This document shows, in pieces, positions 7,542-12,173 of a stretch of DNA of 12,173 bases. This stretch comes from JBKECY01 sp047975025 (lineage in GTDB: Bacteria > Bacillota > Clostridia > Lachnospirales > Lachnospiraceae). How positions within the stretch are numbered: the stretch's first letter is position 1; each line of letters begins with the position of its first letter. The notes under the pieces are model-generated. The model did not search any database and was not told the DNA's origin. It saw only the letters and a program-made list of their open reading frames with translations. The translations under genes and the position numbers were made by a program. Where the stretch lies: NCBI GenBank assembly GCA_047975025.1, contig JBKECY010000023.1:1-12173 (forward strand), read 5' to 3'.

Positions 7542-7569
7542 TTGATGCGAAGTTTTTTACTTGTATAAA
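7542..7569 (+). promoter_or_regulatory. Candidate promoter of the FecCD-type importer operon
   Basis: TTGATG (7542-7547) and TATAAA (7564-7569) are 16 bases apart, which would place the transcription start near 7576 and leave a leader of about 125 bases. The -10 lies inside the 18-base palindrome at 7562-7579, the position expected for a repressor site. An alternative weaker promoter is TTACAT (7601-7606), 17 bases, TACGAT (7624-7629). The choice between them is uncertain. Confidence 0.4.
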
Positions 7570-7579
7570 ATTTTATACA
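7562..7579. promoter_or_regulatory. 18-base perfect palindrome, candidate operator
   Basis: TGTATAAAATTTTATACA is identical to its own reverse complement over 18 bases. It overlaps the candidate -10 of the importer operon and lies about 70 bases upstream of the leftward fucosidase promoter. Its dyad form suits a dimeric repressor. It does not match the Fur or DtxR consensus as I know them, so the regulator is unassigned. Confidence 0.5.
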
Positions 7580-7580
7580 C

Positions 7581-7606
7581 CTTACATCCCCCTATAGGGC
7601 TTACAT
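7581..7606. repeat. CTTACAT direct repeats flanking a CCCTATAGGG palindrome
   Basis: CTTACAT occurs at 7581-7587 and at 7600-7606, 19 bases apart. Between them lies the perfect 10-base palindrome CCCTATAGGG (7590-7599). The second repeat would overlap the -35 of the weaker candidate importer promoter. The arrangement could be an activator or response-regulator site, but no regulator is encoded nearby. Confidence 0.35.
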
Positions 7607-7701
7607 TAGCACTTTTATTCTGTTACGATACTACAAGTTATCTATGGTAGTGCTACAAAATACTGAAGCGCGAATTGTGAGAGGGAGAATGAAAATACCA
7701 A

Positions 7702-8769
7702 ATGAAAACACTTAGAAAGCATTTTAATCGTGAGCAGCCCAATATGCCCTTGCTGTTACTGCTATTAGCCATAGCGGCCATCATTACAGTCCTGTTTGCG
7801 ACAGGACTAGGACCGGTATCGGTAGCGCCGCAGACAATAGCCAAAATCCTGCTTAGCAGACTGCCTGTACTGGGGGGCCAGATCGCCGAGACATGGGAAA
7901 CTCTTGATGTAAATATCGTATTAGGTCTGCGCCTGCCCCGTGTATGTCTAGGAATGGTAGTAGGCGCTTCTCTGGCAGTCTGCGGTGTAACCATGCAGGC
8001 ACTTGTACGTAATAATCTGGCGGATCCTTTTATTCTGGGAGTATCTTCAGGGGCAGCTGCGTTTGCGACACTGGGGATGCTGTTCGGAGCATTTTCATTT
8101 CTTGGAACGTATTCTTTGTCAATCAGCGCCTTTATTGGATCGGCTATCACCATTATTTTTGTCTACGTTATTTCACGTGTACGCGGCAGAATTAACATCA
8201 CACAGCTGCTGCTCTCGGGTGTTGCGATTTCTATGATTATGGAAGGTGTGACAAGTATTATTAAGTTGAGCGCACCTAATGCGTTGGGGTTACATAATGC
8301 AGAATTCTGGATGTCGGGCAGTCTTGCGGGCGCTAAATGGGCTTATCTGAAGCTTCCATTTGGTGTATTGATCTTGTGTATGGTATTTCTTATGGTGAAT
8401 TACCGCGGCCTGAATCTGCTTCTGCTAGTGGACGAAAGTGCGGGAGCATTGGGGGTAAATGTACGCAGGCTGCAAAAGGGGCTTGTCCTGATTGCATCGC
8501 TGATGGCGGGAGTAACGATTGCGGTCAGCGGCACAATTGGTTTCGTAGGACTTATGGTACCTCATTTTACAAGACTTCTGGTGGGAGGAGATCATAAGAA
8601 AGTTCTGCCGATTTCAGCTTTGCTGGGGGGAATCCTTGTAGTGTGGGTAGATGTGGCAGCCCGCATGGTCATTGCACCGGAAGAGCTTCCGGTAGGAATA
8701 CTTACGGCAGTCATCGGCGGTCCCATCTTTATCTGGATGCTTAAGAAAAATAGTAAAGAGAAAAAATAG
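7702..8769 (+). CDS. FecCD/BtuC-family ABC permease
   Basis: The 355-residue membrane subunit of a type II (BtuCD-like) ABC importer for iron-siderophore, heme, corrinoid or similar chelates. After a basic N-terminus the first helix is at about 15-36. Family motifs are RLPRVCLGMVVGASLAVCGV (77-96), QALVRNNLADPFILGVSSGA (99-118), the coupling region ESAGALGVNVRRL (about 243-255), GTIGFVGLMVPHFTRLLVG (about 279-297) and the C-terminal PEELPVGILTAVIGGPIF. Its length fits the family's ten-helix fold. The start at 7702 has GAGGGAG about 14 bases upstream, which is long. A nearer ATG at 7689 leads only to an eight-codon frame that stops at 7715 inside the permease start. The ATPase gene follows 18 bases later. 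The motifs do not reveal the substrate. Confidence 0.92.
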   Translation: MKTLRKHFNREQPNMPLLLLLLAIAAIITVLFATGLGPVSVAPQTIAKILLSRLPVLGGQIAETWETLDVNIVLGLRLPRVCLGMVVGASLAVCGVTMQALVRNNLADPFILGVSSGAAAFATLGMLFGAFSFLGTYSLSISAFIGSAITIIFVYVISRVRGRINITQLLLSGVAISMIMEGVTSIIKLSAPNALGLHNAEFWMSGSLAGAKWAYLKLPFGVLILCMVFLMVNYRGLNLLLLVDESAGALGVNVRRLQKGLVLIASLMAGVTIAVSGTIGFVGLMVPHFTRLLVGGDHKKVLPISALLGGILVVWVDVAARMVIAPEELPVGILTAVIGGPIFIWMLKKNSKEKK

Positions 8770-8787
8770 ACGAGGGGGAAACTGAAT

Positions 8788-9558
8788 ATGCGGATGCAAA
8801 TCGAAGGGTTGAATTATTCCTATGGTGAAAAAATGGCGGCAGACCATGTATCCATCGATGTGAAGGAAGGTGAATTTGTAGGTCTGATAGGCCCTAACGG
8901 CAGCGGAAAGTCTACGGTTCTAAAAAACGTTTACAGAGGACTGACCCCAGACAGCGGAACGATCACACTGGATGGTGAGAATCTGCTGACAATGCCGTAT
9001 AAAAAATCCGCATTAAAAATGGCGGTTGTAGGACAGGAGAACGACGTACCGTTTGATTTTATGGTTGAGGAAATTGTCGCGATGGGACGAAGCCCGCATA
9101 AAAAGTTATTCGATATTGACAGTGTGCATGATAAGGAGATGGTACATCATGCGTTGGAGCATCTGGGGATGGAGCATATGGCTAAACGCAATTACCTGCA
9201 TCTTTCCGGAGGTGAAAAGCAAAGGGTCATCATTGCCAGAGCAGTTGCACAGGAGAGCGATTTTTTTATTCTGGACGAACCGACGAATCATCTGGATGTC
9301 AGTTACCAGATACAAATCTTTGATTTTATCAAGCGCCTGAAGGTGACAGTACTCTCGGCAATTCATGATTTGAATATGGCGGCACTTTATTGTGATCGGA
9401 TTTATGTGCTTAAAGCAGGTAAAATCATATTGGAGGGAACACCGGAAGAGGTGCTGACTCCCGAAAATATTTATGATGTATATGGTGTGAAAAGCTCGGT
9501 TGTAAAACATGCAATTACAGGGAAAATGTCAATTACATATTTGCCTGTGGGAATATAA
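8788..9558 (+). CDS. ABC importer ATPase (FecE/BtuD type)
   Basis: The 256-residue nucleotide-binding subunit that powers the permease encoded just upstream. All catalytic motifs are present: Walker A GPNGSGKST (35-43), Q-loop Gln83, signature LSGGEKQR (139-146), Walker B FFILDEP with Asp163 and Glu164, D-loop NHLD (167-170) and switch His193 (AIHDLN). The segment RSPHKKLFDIDS after the Q-loop is typical of chelate-importer ATPases (inference). GAGGGGG lies nine bases before the ATG at 8788; an ATG two codons later is possible. It is flanked by short gaps to the permease (18 bases) and binding-protein gene (28 bases), so the three form one operon. Confidence 0.93.
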   Translation: MRMQIEGLNYSYGEKMAADHVSIDVKEGEFVGLIGPNGSGKSTVLKNVYRGLTPDSGTITLDGENLLTMPYKKSALKMAVVGQENDVPFDFMVEEIVAMGRSPHKKLFDIDSVHDKEMVHHALEHLGMEHMAKRNYLHLSGGEKQRVIIARAVAQESDFFILDEPTNHLDVSYQIQIFDFIKRLKVTVLSAIHDLNMAALYCDRIYVLKAGKIILEGTPEEVLTPENIYDVYGVKSSVVKHAITGKMSITYLPVGI

Positions 9559-9586
9559 AACAAAGAAACCAGAGAGGAAAACGAAA

Positions 9587-10594
9587 ATGAAACTCAAAAA
9601 ATTAAGCAGCGTATTACTTGCAGGAGCACTTCTGCTGTCTATGACAGCATGTGGTGCACAGACAGGCAGTTCTCAGGCAGAGGATACCACAGCAGAGGTA
9701 ACGGCAAGTGCGGATACGGCCGATGTTAGTGATACGGACAGCAGCACGTATCCAATGACATTCGAAAATTATGGGAGAGAAGTGACGGTAACCCAGAAAC
9801 CGGAGAAGGTCCTGACACTAGGGCCGAACTGTACGGAGCTGTTTGCTGCGCTGGGACTTGAGGAATATGTAGTGGGCAGATCCTTGATCAATCATAGCCG
9901 CGGTCCATTGGATGAATATGCTGATGCTGTAAATGCAATTCCAGAGCTCAACTATTCCAGTGCAACACGTGAAGCAATCCTTACCAGCGGTGCAGATTTT
10001 ATATATGCATTAGATTGGGAAATAGGAGAGGAAGGCTGCAACATTGAAGAGGTGGAAGGGTATGGAATGACAGTGTATGTCAACTCTGCCACAAGTCTTG
10101 AAGAACAATATCAGGAAATACTTGATATCGGAAAGATTTTTGGAGTGGAAGATACTGCCGAAGCCTTTGTAGAAGATCAAAAGGCACGAATTGAAGCCGT
10201 ACAGGAAAAAACCAAAGAGGAAGAGCCTGTGGATGTCCTGGTGTACGATAGTGGAAACGACGGTGTATTTACCTGCTCCGGAAGTAATTTTGAATCCTTG
10301 CTGATCAGTCTTGCGGGAGGACGTAACATCTTTGATGATTTAACAGACAAGCAATGGGTAACAGTAAGCTATGAAGAAGTTTTGACCCGCGACCCGGATG
10401 TTATATTAATTCATGATTATGACTCTCCTTCCGTAGAAGAGAAGATTGCTGAAATCAAGGCGAATCCGACGCTGTCGCAACTAGACTGTGTCAAAAATGA
10501 GAGATTTGCTGTAATTACACTGGAAAGTGTGCTGCCGGGAAACCGTATGGCTTATGCGGTAGAAACAATGTCGGAGGCGTTCTATCCGGAATGA
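9587..10594 (+). CDS. Lipoprotein substrate-binding protein of the FecCD-type importer
   Basis: A 335-residue PF01497-type (BtuF/FecB, cluster III) binding protein, tethered outside the membrane. The N-terminus MKLKK precedes a hydrophobic segment (about 6-18) and the lipobox SMTAC, with Cys22 as the lipidated residue. A Ser/Thr/Asp/Glu-rich linker of about 30 residues follows. The first lobe begins near TFENYGREVTV (58-68) and shows KVLTLGPNCTELFAALGL (74-91), and the second lobe shows VDVLVYDSGNDGVFTCSGSN (215-234). The ATG at 9587 is chosen because it starts the signal sequence and has GAGAGGA upstream; the frame is open further left without family resemblance. It is operonic with the permease and ATPase. 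No motif I know assigns the ligand: a corrinoid is suggested only by the neighbouring cobalamin riboswitch, and siderophore or heme remain possible. Confidence 0.92.
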   Translation: MKLKKLSSVLLAGALLLSMTACGAQTGSSQAEDTTAEVTASADTADVSDTDSSTYPMTFENYGREVTVTQKPEKVLTLGPNCTELFAALGLEEYVVGRSLINHSRGPLDEYADAVNAIPELNYSSATREAILTSGADFIYALDWEIGEEGCNIEEVEGYGMTVYVNSATSLEEQYQEILDIGKIFGVEDTAEAFVEDQKARIEAVQEKTKEEEPVDVLVYDSGNDGVFTCSGSNFESLLISLAGGRNIFDDLTDKQWVTVSYEEVLTRDPDVILIHDYDSPSVEEKIAEIKANPTLSQLDCVKNERFAVITLESVLPGNRMAYAVETMSEAFYPE

Positions 10595-10631
10595 TAAAGG
10601 AGAATCGCGATGGATTCTAGCACGAATTGAA

Positions 10632-10660
10632 TTGACAGATAAGGAAGTAGGATGTAATAT
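10632..10660 (+). promoter_or_regulatory. Sigma-A promoter of the riboswitch/methyltransferase transcript
   Basis: TTGACA (10632-10637) and TAATAT (10655-10660) are 17 bases apart. Transcription would begin near 10667, giving a leader of about 85 bases before the riboswitch core. This makes the methyltransferase a separate transcription unit from the importer, though read-through from the importer is possible because no terminator is seen after 10594. Confidence 0.7.
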
Positions 10661-10750
10661 ACATGTAAGAATTCTTATGCTACAAGCAATATATTGTGCA
10701 GTGAAATGGTTAATTAAATATAAGTTGCTACTACATGTATAGAAATGTGG

Positions 10751-10885
10751 TGTATACCCATTTGGAAGTGCGGTGAGAGTCCGCTACAGATTATCCCTGC
10801 TGTAATAGGTAACGAAATTCACGTAATACCACTGAAAATTTTCGGGAAGGTGTGAAGAGTAGGTTTGAGCCTTAGTCAGAATACA
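10751..10885 (+). ncRNA. Cobalamin riboswitch
   Basis: The conserved boxes appear in the correct order and spacing. GGTGAGAGTCC (10772-10782) closes a GCGG/CCGC stem, followed by CCCTGCTGTAATAGG (about 10795-10809), CCACTG (10829-10834), GGGAAGG (10844-10850), AGTAGG (10858-10863) and the terminal AGTCAGAATAC (10874-10884). A closing P1 helix can form from TGTAT (10751-10755) and ATACA (10881-10885). The aptamer senses adenosylcobalamin or a related corrinoid, normally switching downstream expression off when bound. It sits on its own promoter directly upstream of the methyltransferase gene, not upstream of the importer. Class assignment within the cobalamin family was not attempted. Confidence 0.88.
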
Positions 10886-10904
10886 AATGCATGTAAACTT
10901 TCAT

Positions 10905-10945
10905 AAAATAGAGATTCCAGTGGAATAACAGGAGGTCTATTTTTT
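10905..10945 (+). terminator. Candidate riboswitch-controlled terminator (expression platform)
   Basis: The arms AAAATAGA (10905-10912) and TCTATTTT (10936-10943) can form an eight-pair AT-rich stem ending in a T-run. Inside it is a second hairpin, ATTCC-AGT-GGAAT (10914-10926). The inner segment CAGTGG (10918-10923) is complementary to the conserved aptamer box CCACTG (10829-10834). The stem is weak for a terminator. A GGAGG site inside it raises the alternative that it controls translation. Confidence 0.45.
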
Positions 10946-10981
10946 GTGGAAAAAATCAGATCCAAAGGAGAACAAGAATGA
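10946..10981 (+). CDS. Candidate 11-codon leader peptide, coupled to the methyltransferase
   Basis: A GTG at 10946 follows GGAGG (10931-10935) by ten bases and opens a frame reading VEKIRSKGEQE (first codon would be read as Met). It stops with a TGA that overlaps the methyltransferase ATG as ATGA (10978-10981). The methyltransferase also has its own AAAGGAG site, which lies within this frame. The frame is too short to test by composition, so it may be chance, but the site plus perfect stop-start overlap would let translation through the riboswitch platform feed the next gene. Confidence 0.3.
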   Translation: MEKIRSKGEQE

Positions 10982-11730
10982 AGTTAAACGAAGAAATTAA
11001 GGACTATTGGGAAGGCGAAGCAGGGGTATACAGCCGAGGAATCCAAGATGAATTGGCCGGTCCCCAGCGGGAGGCCTGGAAAAGAATGATTTTGGACAAC
11101 GCACCGCAAAAGGAGACTCTGAGAATACTTGATGCAGGCTGCGGTCCCGGATTCTTTCCTGTGATTTTGTCCGAAGAAGGTCATGAGGTGACAGGTATCG
11201 ATATCACAGAAAATATGATAGCGTGCGCCAGAGATAATGTAAAGGCACAGGGACAATCTGCACATCTTGCAACAATGGATTGCCAGAAACTGGAGTTCTT
11301 AGACGAGACATTTGATCTGGTGATTTGCCGCAATATCACATGGACGCTGGACGATCCGAAACAAGCGTATCGTGAATGGCTGCGTGTCTTAAAGCCGGGT
11401 GGACGTCTTATGGTGTTTGATGCTTGCTGGTATTTGCATTTGTATGATGATGCTCTGGGAAGACAATACAAAGAACATGAAGTGAAGATTATGGAGAAGT
11501 ACGGTCGTCCGATTCATGCTCATGTGAATCCCCAAAAGGGAGATGATTTGGGAAGCCGCACTTTTATGAGTGATAAAGTTCGCCCTATATGGGATATTCA
11601 ATATCTGCTGTCTTTGGGAGTCACTAGAGTATTTGCAGAGCCGGATATCATGGAGAAGACACAATGGGATGACAGGGCAAAAGAAATGCATAAGTTCACA
11701 CCAGGCTTTATGGTGGGAGCAGAAAAATAA
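10978..11730 (+). CDS. Class I SAM-dependent methyltransferase under a cobalamin riboswitch
   Basis: A 250-residue Rossmann-fold methyltransferase of the Methyltransf_11/UbiE-like type. Motif I is ILDAGCGPGFF (about 50-60), the acidic residue at the end of strand 2 is in VTGIDITENM (about 71-80), motif II-like is MDCQKLEFLDETFDLVICRN (about 99-118), and motif III is VLKPGGRLMVFD (about 137-148). The C-terminal 90 residues include an aromatic/His-rich insert (CWYLHLYDDALGRQYKEHE) that probably shapes the acceptor site. AAAGGAG lies seven bases before the ATG. The upstream cobalamin riboswitch indicates repression by corrinoid, so the enzyme is probably needed when cobalamin is short. The acceptor could be a corrinoid precursor, a tetrapyrrole or a metallophore; nothing in the sequence decides. 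The neighbouring importer and the exporter-fold gene fragment downstream support a transport-linked role (inference). Confidence 0.9.
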   Translation: MKLNEEIKDYWEGEAGVYSRGIQDELAGPQREAWKRMILDNAPQKETLRILDAGCGPGFFPVILSEEGHEVTGIDITENMIACARDNVKAQGQSAHLATMDCQKLEFLDETFDLVICRNITWTLDDPKQAYREWLRVLKPGGRLMVFDACWYLHLYDDALGRQYKEHEVKIMEKYGRPIHAHVNPQKGDDLGSRTFMSDKVRPIWDIQYLLSLGVTRVFAEPDIMEKTQWDDRAKEMHKFTPGFMVGAEK

Positions 11731-11739
11731 AGGACTGAC

Positions 11740-11894
11740 ATGGGAAAATATGTACGATTAATCTGGTTTTTAAAAAGAATACCGCTAGAAGTATGTGCCA
11801 AGGTCGGTATTGCGCTGGCTATGGTTGCCTGCAGTTTTTTGCAGTTTGTCTGGCAGCACTCTTACTGAGAGCATTTTTAGTGCGCTATCAGGAG
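11740..11894 (+). pseudogene. Broken start of an exporter-fold ABC transporter gene
   Basis: An ATG at 11740, nine bases after the methyltransferase stop and with AAAGGA upstream, opens a 42-codon frame (MGKYVRLIWFLKRIPLEVCA... to the stop at 11866-11868). It resembles the beginning of type IV/exporter-fold ABC half-transporters (CydCD-like or YbtPQ-like): a short amphipathic start followed by a first membrane helix. After the direct repeat TGCAGTTT (11830-11837 and 11840-11847) the transporter-like sequence continues in another frame, reading AVCLAALLLRAFLVRYQE up to the IS junction at 11894. The gene therefore carries a frameshift, probably with a small internal deletion because the stretch between the two pieces is too short for the family, and is then cut by the IS. 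It was the next gene of the methyltransferase operon. The family call rests on about 50 residues and is tentative. Confidence 0.55.
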
Positions 11895-12173
11895 TGACCT
11901 GCCCCCGATTTTTGTACCAGTCGCAATGTTAGTAATGACCAGTATCCGGTAGGGTAAATCCTTATCAGCTTGACGACATCGTAACATTTCTTGGTGGATT
12001 GTTCAAGGGCGGCCGTAGGCCGTTCATCTCGACCCTTGAAGAATGCGGCAAGCAATGTTTTACTCTGTCAGGCGGAAAGGATGAGTGACTGTGGCGCGGG
12101 AGGTTTTCCGCCGAGGCTTGAATGGGGGCGGATGGTGTTGTAGTAATCCACCCACCGCCGACTCAAGACCCTC
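11895..12173 (-). mobile_element. IS3-family insertion sequence, right copy (partial)
   Basis: The element begins with TGACCTGCC at 11895 and runs off the right edge. It encodes the C-terminus of an IS3-type transposase on the minus strand. The first 119 bases are an inverted copy of window positions 1-119. A 173-base non-coding tail separates the terminus from the transposase stop and contains a strong hairpin (arms TTCAAGGG 12002-12009 and CCCTTGAA 12033-12040, with an inner CGGCC/GGCCG stem). The element reads as more GC-rich than its surroundings, consistent with horizontal arrival. Confidence 0.85.
12068..12173 (-). CDS. IS3-family transposase OrfB, C-terminal fragment
   Basis: Thirty-four C-terminal residues are visible before the TGA at 12068-12070; the rest lies beyond the window. 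They contain WVDYYNTIRPHSSLGGKPPA, the characteristic end of the IS3/IS2-type DDE integrase domain (consensus YN..RPHSSLGY.PPA). The catalytic DDE residues are outside the window. The gene is oriented so that its 3' end points into the window, opposite to the inferred orientation of the left IS copy. Confidence 0.87.
   Translation of the reverse strand, partial: RVLSRRWVDYYNTIRPHSSLGGKPPAPQSLILSA

Larger units (their letters stand above)
7348..7701. other. Divergent intergenic region between the fucosidase operon and the FecCD-type importer
   Basis: These 354 AT-rich bases contain no supportable gene. They hold the leftward fucosidase promoter (7463-7491), a candidate rightward importer promoter (7542-7569), an 18-base perfect palindrome (7562-7579) and a CCCTATAGGG palindrome framed by CTTACAT repeats (7581-7606). 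I looked for a cobalamin riboswitch before the importer and found none of its conserved boxes. Confidence 0.7.
10595..10977 (+). other. Leader region between the binding-protein and methyltransferase genes
   Basis: These 383 bases contain an orphan six-codon frame with a good ribosome site (10596-10630), a promoter (10632-10660), a TAAGAATTCTTA palindrome (10666-10677), two TACATGTA copies (10660-10667 and 10732-10739), a cobalamin riboswitch (10751-10885), a candidate terminator (10905-10945) and an 11-codon GTG frame (10946-10981) that runs into the methyltransferase start. No larger gene is supported. Confidence 0.75.

Noticed and set aside
7348..7701. A second cobalamin riboswitch in front of the importer
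   Set aside because: None of the conserved boxes (GGTG..A.TCC, CCACTG, GGGAAGG, AGTCAG) appears in this gap.
7689..7715. Eight-codon frame overlapping the permease start
   Set aside because: Its ATG lies too close to the GAGGGAG site for efficient initiation, and nothing else supports translation.
1..12173. The window as a circular element closed by its terminal repeats
   Set aside because: The terminal repeats are inverted, not direct, so they cannot be a simple circle overlap.
1..12173. CRISPR array, tRNA, rRNA, phage or defence genes
   Set aside because: No regularly spaced repeats, no cloverleaf with a CCA-type end and no recognisable defence or phage protein was found. The CCTCCTTGC similarity to the 16S end is only a few bases.

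Overview
The window looks like a piece of a low-to-moderate GC Firmicutes genome, most likely a gut-type member of the Clostridia. The evidence is: tandem class C sortases, strong AGGAGG-type ribosome binding sites, consensus sigma-A promoters (TTGACT-17-TATAAT and similar), an iron-dependent alcohol dehydrogenase of clostridial type, a rubredoxin-headed glutamate-synthase-like flavoprotein and a lipoprotein-type binding protein. No rRNA, tRNA, CRISPR array or phage gene was seen.

Both ends of the window are the same end of one IS3-family insertion sequence, in opposite orientations. Positions 1-119 and 11895-12013 are inverted copies that differ at one base. The right copy continues into the C-terminal codons of its transposase. 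The roughly 11.8 kb between them therefore sits between two inward-facing IS copies, and each copy interrupts a gene: a class C sortase on the left, and the start of an exporter-type ABC transporter on the right.

Layout from left to right. (1) 122-1622, plus strand: two overlapping class C sortases, the first missing its N-terminus; no pilin gene remains in the window. (2) 1626-4237, minus strand: an operon of a rubredoxin/glutamate-synthase-type Fe-S flavoprotein followed 14 bases later by a NifS-like cysteine desulfurase, driven by a near-perfect promoter. (3) 4457-5647, plus strand: an iron-containing alcohol dehydrogenase with its own promoter and terminator. (4) 5720-7347, minus strand: a short cytoplasmic GH29 alpha-L-fucosidase translationally coupled (ATGA) to an unrecognised four-helix membrane protein. 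(5) 7348-7701: a regulatory region rich in palindromes. (6) 7702-10594, plus strand: a complete FecCD-family importer (permease, ATPase, lipoprotein binding protein). (7) 10595-10977: a promoter, a cobalamin riboswitch and a candidate terminator. (8) 10978-11730: a SAM-dependent methyltransferase, followed by the frame-broken start of an ABC exporter-type gene.

The most interesting unit is the right third. A metallo-chelate/corrinoid-type importer stands next to a cobalamin-riboswitch-controlled methyltransferase and a lost ABC transporter. I infer a corrinoid, tetrapyrrole or metallophore handling locus that has been damaged by the IS. The importer's substrate cannot be read from the sequence. 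The other genes look like ordinary accessory metabolism.
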